NCBI GenBank assembly: GCA_900316055.1
Contig: ONBK01000001.1
Coordinates: forward strand, 248,001 to 312,000
Direction: 5' to 3'
DNA from: an uncultured Bacteroidales bacterium
GTDB taxonomy: Bacteria > Bacteroidota > Bacteroidia > Bacteroidales > P3
DNA: 64,000 nucleotides
A program made the translations under genes and the position numbers. The notes under the pieces were generated by a model that was not told the DNA's origin, did no database searches, and saw only the letters and a list, made by a program, of their open reading frames with translations. This document shows positions 26,722 through 35,513 of this stretch, piece by piece (the stretch's first letter is position 1; each line of letters opens with the position of its first letter).

Positions 26722-26797
26722 CGAATATTTTTCCAAACCACAAAAAAATTTTTTTGAGACATTGTCACTTTTTATTATAGATACTAAAATTTTTTTG

Positions 26798-26806
26798 TAT
26801 CTTTGC
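26798..26806 (+). promoter_or_regulatory. -7 box abutting the first P-domain gene
   Basis: TATCTTTGC ends 8 bp before the ATG at 26815, leaving room for almost no 5' leader. Confidence 0.7.
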
Positions 26807-26814
26807 ACCCATAT

Positions 26815-29052
26815 ATGAAAGGGAAATTGCATTTGATACAGAAGTGTATCATTTTGATATATTGTCTGTTGCCATTGTGTATGCAGGGGCAACGGATTAT
26901 CCATGTGGATGTAGATTCGCTGACTTGCCTGTGGGATTCGGTGCAAATCCGAGTAGGGTACGACTGGAACAACGAGGTGGTGATAGAGAATCCACGAACG
27001 TCGGTGTCGCATCCGGGACGGGTGTTCCTGCCCGACGGAACGCCATGCGGGACGTTGGGGTGCTCGTACCGCTCGCCTGCCACCTTCAGCGGCTTCCTGC
27101 CGGGAGCCACCATACAGTCGGTGGAAGACATCAAGTTCGTCCGCCTGAATATCGAGCACAGCTGGATAGGCGACATCTATATCGGCATCACCTGCCCCAA
27201 CGGACAGAAAGTCTCGCTGATGAACTACAGCGACAACGGTTCGTCGAACTGCTCTTCGTCCATCCCGTCGAACCACCGCGGATGGCTCGTTGACAACCAC
27301 GTTCCCAGCAACACCCACCTGGGAGACGCCTACGACTTCCATAGCTATACCAACGGCTGCGACTCGACCGACCCGGCCAACCAACCGGGAGTGGGATGGA
27401 ACTACTGCTGGAGCAACAACAGCACCGAGGGCTACGTCTACGCCAATGCATGGGTCGGCGACACGGGAAACATCTACTCCAGCGGCCACGCTCACGGTGG
27501 AATCCTCGACTCGTCGAATGTCGCCGCCGGCACCAATTTCTACCGTCCCGACCAGCACTTCAGCGCCTTGATAGGCTGTCCGCTGAACGGCGACTGGTAT
27601 ATCGAGGTGATGGACGGATGGAGCGGTGACAACGGCTATATCTTCGACTGGGAGATGTCGCTGAGCGATGCGCTTGTCGACCGCCGCGACTCCACGCTGA
27701 CCATCAGCATGACGGGCAACGAGGTGACGCGGACAAGCGACACCTCCTTCCTGGTATCGGCCCCCGCAGGGAGCACCCACGACACCACCGTGACCTACAC
27801 CATCACCGTCCAAACCAGCGACGGCACAGTATACGACACCACTGCGATGGTACACTTCGAGATGGAGCCCCGTCTGATATTCCGCGACAGCCTATGCATG
27901 GGCGACACTTTCTGGGTGGACACCATGGCCATCACGGAGACGCGCAAGGAGATAGATACCGTCTACCTCCCGTCGGGATGTCCCATCGTTCGGGAGTTCG
28001 ACCTGGTGTTCTCGCCAAGCTACCACTTCTACGATACTGCACTGTTCTGCTACAGCGATTTCTATACGTGGCACGACATCATCTTCCCGACCCCGGGAGA
28101 CTATGATTTCACGGCACAGACAGCCGGAGGGTGCGACAGCGTGTGGCATGTGACGATATGGGGACGCGACAGCGGCTTCGTGGCCACACCACTGATTAGC
28201 GACGACGGCACCCACTTCTACCACGACACGATGCTGGCGGGCTGCCGCCCGATGACAGTGTGGCTGCAGAGCGGAACGCCCCATGCGGCGCATAGCTGGT
28301 GGAACTGGGGCGACACCCTGTGGTACGAGGGCGACGAGATCACCCATGTGTTTGACAGCATAGGAATATTCCCGATAGCCTATATAACAGAGAGCGAACA
28401 CGGCTGCCGCGATACGGCAGAGATACCCAGCGTGTGGGTGTTCGGACGACCCGAAGCTGGATTCATTTGGACCCCCGAGACGCCTGCGATGTCGCACCCG
28501 ACAGCACAATTCTTCAGCCAGAGTACCCCCTATGGCGACAGCACCCAGGAGAATCTGGCTTCCATGAGTTATCGCTGGAACATCCAGACAAGCGGCGGAT
28601 ACGACAGCATCTGGGGCGAGAGCCCCGTCTACACATGGAGTGCCGAGGGCGGGAACGTGTTTGGCGACTTCACGGTGTTGCTAACGGCGATACAGACCTA
28701 CACAGGCCCCTACGGAGAGCCTACGGAATGCGAAGATACGGCATCGGCCATCATCACCATCGTCAACGACTGGCTGCAGTTCCCGAACCTGGTAACACCC
28801 AACGGCGACGGAACCAACGACACCTGGAAGGTGGTGAACATGCTGGAATGCGGGCTCTATTCGATGAACGAATTGTGGATATACAACAAATGGGGCACTC
28901 TGGTCTATCATGTGAAGAACATCGCCGAAGAGAGCGACTTCTGGGATCCCGAGAAGACCCACAGTCCCGACGGCACCTATTTCTACCGCTTCTCGGCGAA
29001 AAGCATGTTCGGTATTGTGAGGACCAACGGAATGATTGAGGTGGTGAGATGA
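26815..29052 (+). CDS. T9SS-exported P-domain protein with CHU_C C-terminal domain (paralog 1)
   Basis: A 745-residue secreted protein. Signal peptide residues 1-25 (LIQKCIILIYCLLPLCMQG); a proprotein-convertase P-type jelly-roll region in the first ~280 residues (FVRLNIEHSWIGDIYIGITCP, PLNGDWYIEVMDGWSGDNGYIFDWEMSL); PKD/Ig-like spacers; and a CHU_C (gliding motility-associated) C-terminal domain from about residue 660 (NLVTPNGDGTNDTWKV ... GTYFYRF). The ATG at 26815 is chosen over a TTG 12 bp upstream. No catalytic domain is visible; likely an adhesin or surface scaffold. Confidence 0.85.
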   Translation: MKGKLHLIQKCIILIYCLLPLCMQGQRIIHVDVDSLTCLWDSVQIRVGYDWNNEVVIENPRTSVSHPGRVFLPDGTPCGTLGCSYRSPATFSGFLPGATIQSVEDIKFVRLNIEHSWIGDIYIGITCPNGQKVSLMNYSDNGSSNCSSSIPSNHRGWLVDNHVPSNTHLGDAYDFHSYTNGCDSTDPANQPGVGWNYCWSNNSTEGYVYANAWVGDTGNIYSSGHAHGGILDSSNVAAGTNFYRPDQHFSALIGCPLNGDWYIEVMDGWSGDNGYIFDWEMSLSDALVDRRDSTLTISMTGNEVTRTSDTSFLVSAPAGSTHDTTVTYTITVQTSDGTVYDTTAMVHFEMEPRLIFRDSLCMGDTFWVDTMAITETRKEIDTVYLPSGCPIVREFDLVFSPSYHFYDTALFCYSDFYTWHDIIFPTPGDYDFTAQTAGGCDSVWHVTIWGRDSGFVATPLISDDGTHFYHDTMLAGCRPMTVWLQSGTPHAAHSWWNWGDTLWYEGDEITHVFDSIGIFPIAYITESEHGCRDTAEIPSVWVFGRPEAGFIWTPETPAMSHPTAQFFSQSTPYGDSTQENLASMSYRWNIQTSGGYDSIWGESPVYTWSAEGGNVFGDFTVLLTAIQTYTGPYGEPTECEDTASAIITIVNDWLQFPNLVTPNGDGTNDTWKVVNMLECGLYSMNELWIYNKWGTLVYHVKNIAEESDFWDPEKTHSPDGTYFYRFSAKSMFGIVRTNGMIEVVR

Positions 29053-29085
29053 AAGGTACAATAATGTTGGTAGAATATTGAAAGA

Positions 29086-30978
29086 ATGAGAATAATACAA
29101 AATATTTTGGTGTTGGTGTCTTTTTTCACCTGTCACCTCTCACCTTTCACCTTGGACGCGCAGTCGCTGCTGCGCTTCGATGTGCCGACATCCATTTGTA
29201 CCGGGAGTTCACAAACGATAACCTTCGGCTATGAGAGTTCTCACAATATCGTGGTGGGTGAAGAGGGCTCGACGCTGGGACACAGCGAACGCATCTTCCT
29301 GCCAGACGGAGTCCCTTGCGGGACGATGGGTTGCTCCTACCGCTCGCCGGTCACCTTCACCGCTTTCGAACCCGGAGCCACCATCACATCGGCAGAGGAC
29401 ATCAAATATCTGCGACTGAACATCGAACACAGCTGGATTGGAGACATCTATGTGGGTATCACTTGTCCCAGCGGGCAAAAAGCCTCGCTGATAAACTACA
29501 GCGGCGAAGGGTCGTCGAGTTGCACAAGCACCATCCCCTCCAACCATCGCGGATGGTCGACCGGAGACAACGTAGCGGTGGGGACCTTCCTGGGAAGTGC
29601 ACGTGACGAAGAGAGCACCTATTCCCAGTGCGATTCGACAGCCTCGGGCAATGAACCTGGGAGAGGCTGGAACTACTGCTGGAGCAGCAACACCACCTCG
29701 GGTTATACCTATGCCCATGCGTCGGAGAACGACGACGGCATCATCTACCGCAGCGGCCACGCCCACGCCAATAGCAACGCGTCCACCATCATCGATTCAT
29801 CCAATGTGGCGGCGAAGACCAACTTCTACCACCCCAACCAGAATTTCGAATCGCTGATTGGGTGCCCATTGAACGGCGACTGGTACATCGAGGTTCTTGA
29901 CGGCTGGAGCGGCGACAACGGCTATATCTTCGAATGGGAACTCTCGCTCGACGCAGACCTGATACCTCCCGACACCTGTGTCGTCGACTCTTTCTTAGTG
30001 ACAGGATACGGCGTTACCAAGGAGAACGACTCCACCTTCACCATCAACGCGCCCTCGCATATGGCACACGACACCACGCTGTACTATAACTTCCATGTCT
30101 TTAGCTCCTGCGGGAACGACATCGACAGTACGGTAGCTGTGACATTCTATACCCTCCACAACCATATCGACACCACCATCTGCGACAACCACCCTTTCCG
30201 TATAGGGATGGAATCGTTGAACGAGACGGGCGAATACTCCGTTGTCCTCTCCACCGCAGCACACTGCGACAGTGTGGTCAGCATCTTGTTGACGGCTCTC
30301 CCCCATCACGACATACACATCTACGATTCGACCTGCAAGTACGAGGGATTATCATTTAACGACAGCATCTATTATCAAGCCGGCACCTATTCATTCTCCT
30401 ACACAAACTCTTTCGGTTGCGACTCCATCCGCACTCTTCACCTAGTGAATCTGGGAGAAAACCTCAAAGCAGAAATCAAGGCCATCCCGCTCTTGGTGAC
30501 ACCGATGGAGCCCGACATACGACTCTACAACTACTCCCTTAACAGCAACTCCGGCCTCTGGATCATCGACGGACACGAATATAGCGACCGATACCTCACC
30601 TACCCCTTCCCCGACGAGGCTGATTCGCTGCCCGTGATTCTTCTGGCTTACAGCGATGACGGCTGCATCGATACCGCCATCACCGTCATCCATATCGACC
30701 GCTCCACCATGTTCACCCCCAATGTGTTCACCCCCAATCAGAGCACCAACAACATCTGGCAGCCTGGCATGATGGACATCCTTTCGTTAGAGCTATGGAT
30801 TTACTCACGTGAAGGTCTGCTCGTCTACCATTCGGAGGGAGCCGAAGTCCATTGGGACGGTACGAGGGACGGAGAGCCCTGTCCCCAGGGAGCCTACGTA
30901 TTCACCCTGTTGTATAGAACAGTGGCGAAACCAGAGATACAGCAGAAAACCACAGGAACAATACTATTGCTGAGGTAA
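29086..30978 (+). CDS. T9SS-exported P-domain protein with CHU_C C-terminal domain (paralog 2)
   Basis: A 630-residue tandem paralog of the preceding gene, 33 bp downstream. The N-terminal ~270 residues match block by block (DIKYLRLNIEHSWIGDIYVGITCP, STIPSNHRGW, GWNYCWSSNTTSGYTY, NFYHPNQNFESLIGCPLNGDWYIEV). The middle spacers differ and are shorter. The C-terminus (TPNVFTPNQSTNNIWQPGMMDI ... GAYVFTLLYRTV) is a CHU_C-type domain. Its signal peptide contains FFTCHLSPFTL, written by a TCACCTT heptamer array. Confidence 0.85.
   Translation: MRIIQNILVLVSFFTCHLSPFTLDAQSLLRFDVPTSICTGSSQTITFGYESSHNIVVGEEGSTLGHSERIFLPDGVPCGTMGCSYRSPVTFTAFEPGATITSAEDIKYLRLNIEHSWIGDIYVGITCPSGQKASLINYSGEGSSSCTSTIPSNHRGWSTGDNVAVGTFLGSARDEESTYSQCDSTASGNEPGRGWNYCWSSNTTSGYTYAHASENDDGIIYRSGHAHANSNASTIIDSSNVAAKTNFYHPNQNFESLIGCPLNGDWYIEVLDGWSGDNGYIFEWELSLDADLIPPDTCVVDSFLVTGYGVTKENDSTFTINAPSHMAHDTTLYYNFHVFSSCGNDIDSTVAVTFYTLHNHIDTTICDNHPFRIGMESLNETGEYSVVLSTAAHCDSVVSILLTALPHHDIHIYDSTCKYEGLSFNDSIYYQAGTYSFSYTNSFGCDSIRTLHLVNLGENLKAEIKAIPLLVTPMEPDIRLYNYSLNSNSGLWIIDGHEYSDRYLTYPFPDEADSLPVILLAYSDDGCIDTAITVIHIDRSTMFTPNVFTPNQSTNNIWQPGMMDILSLELWIYSREGLLVYHSEGAEVHWDGTRDGEPCPQGAYVFTLLYRTVAKPEIQQKTTGTILLLR
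29126..29153. repeat. TCACCTT heptamer array in a signal peptide
   Basis: Four copies (TCACCTG, TCACCTC, TCACCTT, TCACCTT) read in frame as FTCHLSPFTL at the end of the signal peptide. Confidence 0.85.
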
Positions 30979-31025
30979 ATGGTTATGGGATGTAGAAAAA
31001 AGGGAACTGGTTATTGAAAACAAAT

Positions 31026-31823
31026 ATGAAAGAGTATATAGAACAAATATGGGAGCAGCGAGAGCTCCTCGATAAGAAGGAGTACCGGGAGGCGGTACTC
31101 GAAGCCATACGGCTCCTCGATTGCGGACAACTCCGTGTGGCCCAACCCACGGATAATGGAAAATGGGAAGTAGCAAGCTGGGTCAAGAAAGCAGTACTCC
31201 TCTATTTCCCCGTGTGCGGCATGCAGACTCTCGAGGCCGGTCCTATGGAATACCATGACAAGATACCGCTGAAGCGCCACTTCGCCGAAGGTGGAGTGCG
31301 TGTGGTTCCACCGGCAGTGGCCCGCTACGGAGCCTACCTTGCTCCCGGCACCATCCTCATGCCCTCCTACGTCAATATCGGTGCTTACGTCGACAGCGGC
31401 ACTATGGTGGACACCTGGGCCACCGTGGGAAGTTGTGCACAGATAGGAAAGAATGTCCACCTCTCGGGAGGTGTGGGTATCGGTGGTGTGCTGGAACCCG
31501 TACAGGCCGCTCCCGTCATTGTAGAAGACAACTGCTTTATCGGTAGCCGTTGCATCATCGTCGAAGGAGCCCATATCGAGCACGAGGCCGTGCTGGGTTC
31601 GGGCACCGTCATCACGGCATCGACCCATATTATCGATGTCACCGGAGCCGAACCCGTGACCTATATCGGTCGTGTGCCGGCTCGCAGCGTCGTCATTCCC
31701 GGCTCCTACACCAAACATTTCCCCGCCGGCGACTACAACGTCTCCTGCGCCCTTATCATCGGGCAAAGAAAAGAATCCACAGATAAAAAAACCTCTCTCA
31801 ATGAAGCGTTACGTCTTTTTTAG
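31026..31823 (+). CDS. dapD: Tetrahydrodipicolinate N-succinyltransferase
   Basis: DAP/lysine pathway enzyme, 265 residues from the ATG at 31026 (MKEYIEQIWEQRELL). After a helical N-terminus it shows the left-handed beta-helix hexapeptide repeats (PSYVNIGAYVDSGTMVDTWATVGSCAQIGKNVHLS in part) and the conserved GVGIGGVLEP turn. Near full length for the family. It supplies meso-DAP for peptidoglycan, consistent with the Mur genes in this window. The 3' end overlaps the next lipoprotein gene by 23 bp. Confidence 0.93.
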   Translation: MKEYIEQIWEQRELLDKKEYREAVLEAIRLLDCGQLRVAQPTDNGKWEVASWVKKAVLLYFPVCGMQTLEAGPMEYHDKIPLKRHFAEGGVRVVPPAVARYGAYLAPGTILMPSYVNIGAYVDSGTMVDTWATVGSCAQIGKNVHLSGGVGIGGVLEPVQAAPVIVEDNCFIGSRCIIVEGAHIEHEAVLGSGTVITASTHIIDVTGAEPVTYIGRVPARSVVIPGSYTKHFPAGDYNVSCALIIGQRKESTDKKTSLNEALRLF

Positions 31824-32166
31824 TTTCCTGCTACTATTTGTTTCTTGTGTGAAACACGACGAGATTCCTTTCAAGGGCACCATTGTCGACACCCGGGAAT
31901 GCAATGCCTCTTTCGGACAGCACCAAGAGGCCGGCTTCGTGGTCAGCCTTACCACTCCCGACAGTATCGGGAAACCCTATACCCACAACGGAGTCACCTA
32001 CTCCAACTCCGTCATTCTCTATGATCCAGGGTGCCGTCTCTATAAAAACGACAAGGTGTCTGGCACCTTCTACCTCGACGACAAATATTCCCGTGCCAAC
32101 TGCAGCATCCACTGGTCCGACTTCGACATCCCTGAAGGGGTCTTCGTCGACGTCAGTGTTGAGTAG
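31801..32166 (+). CDS. Small lipoprotein of unknown function
   Basis: A 121-residue protein with a lipobox (LLLFVSCVKHD). The rest is strand-rich with an OB-like or Ig-like feel (GTIVDTRECNASF, FVVSLTTPDSIGKPY, NDKVSGTFYLDDKYSRANC). It overlaps dapD and is probably co-translated. No family recognised. Confidence 0.75.
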   Translation: MKRYVFFSFLLLFVSCVKHDEIPFKGTIVDTRECNASFGQHQEAGFVVSLTTPDSIGKPYTHNGVTYSNSVILYDPGCRLYKNDKVSGTFYLDDKYSRANCSIHWSDFDIPEGVFVDVSVE

Positions 32167-32215
32167 TTGTTAAAAAAATATTTCAATTTTCTCTTTTCAC
32201 TTTTCATTTTATTCG

Positions 32216-32224
32216 TACTTTTGC
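32216..32224 (+). promoter_or_regulatory. -7 box of dnaN
   Basis: TACTTTTGC, 34 bp upstream of the dnaN start. Confidence 0.7.
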
Positions 32225-32258
32225 ATTTTAATAATGAATAAATAAAAATAGCAACAAT

Positions 32259-33401
32259 ATGAAATTTATCGTCAACAGCCAACAGCTACTCAAGCAGTTG
32301 CAGTCCCTCAGCGGAGTTCTATCCTCCAGCAACACCATGCCCATCATCAACTGCTTCCATTTCCACCTCGAGGAAAACGATTTGACCATTAAGACCACCG
32401 ACCTCTCCACCACCCTTCTGGCCCATGTCGCCGTAGAGACGGGTGCCATGGAGAATCCCGAAGAGGTGGCTGTTCCTTCGAAGATGCTCCTTGATATCCT
32501 CAAAACCTTCGAGGACGTTCCTCTGACCTTCGACGTAAACCAGAGCAACTACAACATCGAGATTGCCTCCGGCAAAGGTCAGTACCATCTGGCCGGCATG
32601 GATGCCGCCACCTATCCCACCATGCCTGTGGCCGAGAGTACCAACAAGGTGGTGATGAGCGGCAGCGCCCTCGTCAACGCCATCAACAAGACCGTCTTCG
32701 CCACTTCGAATGACGAGATGCACCAGCAAATGAGCGGCATCTACTGCGAGATGACCCCCGACGGCGTCACCTTCGTAGCCACCGACGCCCACAAACTCGT
32801 GCGCTACCGCCGCAAAGATGTCTCCTCGGACGAGAGCACCAATTTCATCCTTCCCAAGAAACCCATCATCATCGTCAAGAACATCCTCGCCGCCCGCAAG
32901 GAAGAGGACGAGGTGACCATCGAATACAACAACACCAACCTCTTCATCACCTTCGACAACTTCTATATCGTCTGCCGCTTGGTCGACGGCCGCTATCCCA
33001 ACTACGAAGCCGCCATCCCCAAGGACAACCCCAACAAGCTCATCCTCGACCGCCTCTCGTTCCTCAACACGCTGAAGCGCGTCAGCATCTTCGCCTCCGA
33101 AGCCACCCGTCAGGTACGTCTCTCCATCGGCAAAGACCAGCTGGAGATTTCGGCCGAAGACCTTGAGCTCTCCAACAACGCCCATGAGACGCTCCCCTGC
33201 CAGTACGAAGGTGACCCCATGGACATTGGATTCAACGCCAAGTTCCTCACCGAGATGATTTCCTACCTCGACAGCGAACAGGTGCTCGTCGAGCTCTCGC
33301 ATCCCTCGCGCGCAGGTATCATCTTCCCCTATGGCGACGATGAGTCCGAGAAGAAGGACGACATCCTCATGCTCGTCATGCCTGTGATGCTGGCCAATTA
33401 A
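32259..33401 (+). CDS. dnaN: DNA polymerase III subunit beta (sliding clamp)
   Basis: Replication processivity clamp, 380 residues, normal length. The start MKFIVNSQQLLKQLQSLSGVL and the three repeated clamp domains are evident (IVSGSALVNAINKTVFATSNDE-like second domain; PMDIGFNAKFLTEMISYL in the third), ending in the family-typical MLVMPVMLAN. It leads a run of ftsX, DUF3098, uppP and truB; dnaA is not adjacent. Confidence 0.96.
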   Translation: MKFIVNSQQLLKQLQSLSGVLSSSNTMPIINCFHFHLEENDLTIKTTDLSTTLLAHVAVETGAMENPEEVAVPSKMLLDILKTFEDVPLTFDVNQSNYNIEIASGKGQYHLAGMDAATYPTMPVAESTNKVVMSGSALVNAINKTVFATSNDEMHQQMSGIYCEMTPDGVTFVATDAHKLVRYRRKDVSSDESTNFILPKKPIIIVKNILAARKEEDEVTIEYNNTNLFITFDNFYIVCRLVDGRYPNYEAAIPKDNPNKLILDRLSFLNTLKRVSIFASEATRQVRLSIGKDQLEISAEDLELSNNAHETLPCQYEGDPMDIGFNAKFLTEMISYLDSEQVLVELSHPSRAGIIFPYGDDESEKKDDILMLVMPVMLAN

Positions 33402-33403
33402 TG

Positions 33404-33434
33404 GTTAAAGTTTAAAGTTTAACGTTTAAAGTTT
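33404..33434. repeat. GTTTAAA heptamer array between dnaN and ftsX
   Basis: Four copies of GTTAAA/GTTTAAA units. The array contains stops in every frame on both strands and ends exactly at the ftsX start codon. Confidence 0.85.
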
Positions 33435-34324
33435 TGAAGAACAAGGTTAATCTTTGGGGAACGCATGGTGCCACTATCCTGGGCATCTCGCTGGTGCTGT
33501 TCATGCTTAGCCTGCTCATCACCATCGAATACCACGCCTACCGCACCACCCACGACGCACAGGAGCGCATCACCATTGATGTCACCCTCCTCATTCCCGA
33601 AAATATCCCCGACAACGTCTGTGACTCGCTGGCGCGGACCGACTCGGCCATTGTGGCCGCTTTGCCCAATGTCAAACAGGTAGAGTACAAGTCGAAGGAT
33701 GAGGCAGCCAAGGAACTCGCCGAAGACCTCGGCGATGACTTCATGGAGTTCATCGAGTACAACCCCATCAGCCCTCACCTGCTGGTGAACTTTAACGCTA
33801 AGTTTATCCCCGACACCTCGTCGGCCAACTACAAGAGCCTCTGTGCCGAGATTGAGAACTCGTGCAACTGCAAGGTCACAACCGACTTCGCCGAGTTGCC
33901 CAACCGTCAAAGCATGGTACACCAACTGCTCGAAATCTTCTACAAACTCACCTGGTTCCTCATCTTCTTCATCACGCTGCTGCTCATCATTACGGTAGTG
34001 CTCATCAACAGCCTCATCCGTATCGCCATCTACAGTCGACGTGACACCATCGCCACCATGCGTCTTGTAGGAGCCAAGTCGTCGTTCATCGGACGTCCCT
34101 TCCGTCTGCGTAGCATTGCCTACGGTGCCATCGGTGGACTCATCGCCAGTGTGCTCAACATCATCTCCATCTGGGCCTTCAGTAACGGATTCAGTCTGAA
34201 CATCCTCGGTAGTGAACACCTCCTCTGGTATGCGCTCATCTCTGTCGTCGTCATCCTTGTCGGCATCGTCATCTCCTACCTCTCCACTGCCATCACCATC
34301 CGCATCCACATAGCAAAGAATTAA
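33434..34324 (+). CDS. ftsX: Cell division protein FtsX
   Basis: Four-helix membrane partner of FtsE that activates peptidoglycan hydrolases at the septum. The 296-residue protein has TM1 near residues 16-33, a periplasmic domain (ERITIDVTLLIPENI ... QVEYKSKDEAAKELAEDLGDDF), and three C-terminal helices with IYSRRDTIATMRLVGAKSSFI, the typical FtsX loop. The start is a TTG at 33434; no in-frame ATG is available because a GTTTAAA repeat with stops occupies the upstream DNA. Confidence 0.9.
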   Translation: MKNKVNLWGTHGATILGISLVLFMLSLLITIEYHAYRTTHDAQERITIDVTLLIPENIPDNVCDSLARTDSAIVAALPNVKQVEYKSKDEAAKELAEDLGDDFMEFIEYNPISPHLLVNFNAKFIPDTSSANYKSLCAEIENSCNCKVTTDFAELPNRQSMVHQLLEIFYKLTWFLIFFITLLLIITVVLINSLIRIAIYSRRDTIATMRLVGAKSSFIGRPFRLRSIAYGAIGGLIASVLNIISIWAFSNGFSLNILGSEHLLWYALISVVVILVGIVISYLSTAITIRIHIAKN

Positions 34325-34343
34325 CACAACAATATTCAAGACA

Positions 34344-34640
34344 ATGAAAAAGAGCAACATAAAAAACACGACAACCAATAAGAACGTCACAACGACCAAG
34401 GAGAACAAACTCAATCTCCAACTCGCTTTCGGCCCTATCAACTACATCATGATGGTTGCCGGCATCGTCATCCTCGCCATCGGATACATACTCCTCAGCG
34501 GTGGTGGCAGTGACGACCCCAACACCTTCAATCCCGCCATGTTCGACGCCCGTCGTCTCACCGTGGCCCCCATCCTCATCGTGCTGGGCTTCGTGGTCGA
34601 AATCTTCGCCATCATGTTCAAAGGAAAAAAGAACGAATAA
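34344..34640 (+). CDS. DUF3098 small membrane protein
   Basis: A 98-residue protein with an Asn/Thr-rich N-terminus and two transmembrane helices (INYIMMVAGIVILAIGYILL and LTVAPILIVLGFVVEIFAIMF) separated by GGGSDDPNTFNPAMFDARR, the DUF3098 pattern. It lies between ftsX and uppP, a conserved Bacteroidota arrangement, suggesting an envelope or division-related role. Confidence 0.88.
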   Translation: MKKSNIKNTTTNKNVTTTKENKLNLQLAFGPINYIMMVAGIVILAIGYILLSGGGSDDPNTFNPAMFDARRLTVAPILIVLGFVVEIFAIMFKGKKNE

Positions 34641-34643
34641 ACA

Positions 34644-35489
34644 ATGGAAGAAACTCTCAACTGGTTCCAAGCTTTTATCCTTGGCATAATTCAAGGTCTA
34701 ACGGAGTATCTCCCTGTCTCTTCCAGCGGCCACCTCACCATCGCTTCCAACCTCTTTGGTATCGATGATGGCAGCAAAATTCTCACCCTGAACATCGCCG
34801 TTCACATTGCTACTGTGCTGAGCACCGTAGTCATTCTGTGGAAGGAAATCGTCTGGATATTCTCCGACCTCTTCAAATGGAAATGGAACGAGGGCTCGAA
34901 ATATGCCGTCAATATCCTCATTTCCATGATTCCTGTAGGTATTGTCGGCCTCCTCTTCAAAGACAAGGTCGAAGAGGTCTTCGGTAGTGGTCTGCTGGTG
35001 GTAGGAATCTGCCTTATGATTACTGCCACATTGCTGGCTTTCTCCTACTGGGCTAAACCACGCCAGCGCGAGAACATCTCACCCCTTCACGCTTTCATCA
35101 TTGGCATCGCCCAAGCTGTGGCAGTACTTCCTGGCCTTTCTCGCTCCGGAAGTACGATCGCTACCGGACTCATCCTTGGAAACAAGAAAGAACGCCTGGC
35201 TCAATTCTCCTTCCTGATGGTCATCCCCCCCATCCTCGGAGAAGCGCTCCTCGATGCCAAGAAACTTATAAGCGGCGAAACAGCCACTGCTGTCGCCGAT
35301 GCAGCCCAAAGCGGTGCTACCACCATTGGTACTATACCCCTGATTATCGGATTCCTCGCTGCTTTCATTGTCGGCTGCATCGCCTGTAAGTGGATGATTA
35401 ACATCGTCAAGAAAGGCAAACTCATCTGGTTCGCAGTCTACTGCGCCATCGTGGGCCTCGCCACCATTATCATTCCCCTCCTAGGTTAA
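34644..35489 (+). CDS. uppP: Undecaprenyl-diphosphatase
   Basis: BacA-family membrane enzyme that recycles undecaprenyl diphosphate for cell wall synthesis. The 281-residue protein shows the two signature motifs [14 protein letters not shown] (near residues 17-30) and [15 protein letters not shown] in the middle, with about eight membrane helices. It starts 3 bp after the DUF3098 stop. Confidence 0.95.
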   Translation: MEETLNWFQAFILGIIQGLTEYLPVSSSGHLTIASNLFGIDDGSKILTLNIAVHIATVLSTVVILWKEIVWIFSDLFKWKWNEGSKYAVNILISMIPVGIVGLLFKDKVEEVFGSGLLVVGICLMITATLLAFSYWAKPRQRENISPLHAFIIGIAQAVAVLPGLSRSGSTIATGLILGNKKERLAQFSFLMVIPPILGEALLDAKKLISGETATAVADAAQSGATTIGTIPLIIGFLAAFIVGCIACKWMINIVKKGKLIWFAVYCAIVGLATIIIPLLG

Positions 35490-35511
35490 CCTAGGACAAC
35501 CCTAGGATAGA
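35480..35511. repeat. CCTAGG-type repeat between uppP and truB
   Basis: Three CCTAGG units (CCTAGGTTAA, CCTAGGACAA, CCTAGGATAG) that also form the last codons of uppP. A related array is at 50716. Confidence 0.75.
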
Positions 35512-35513
35512 CA

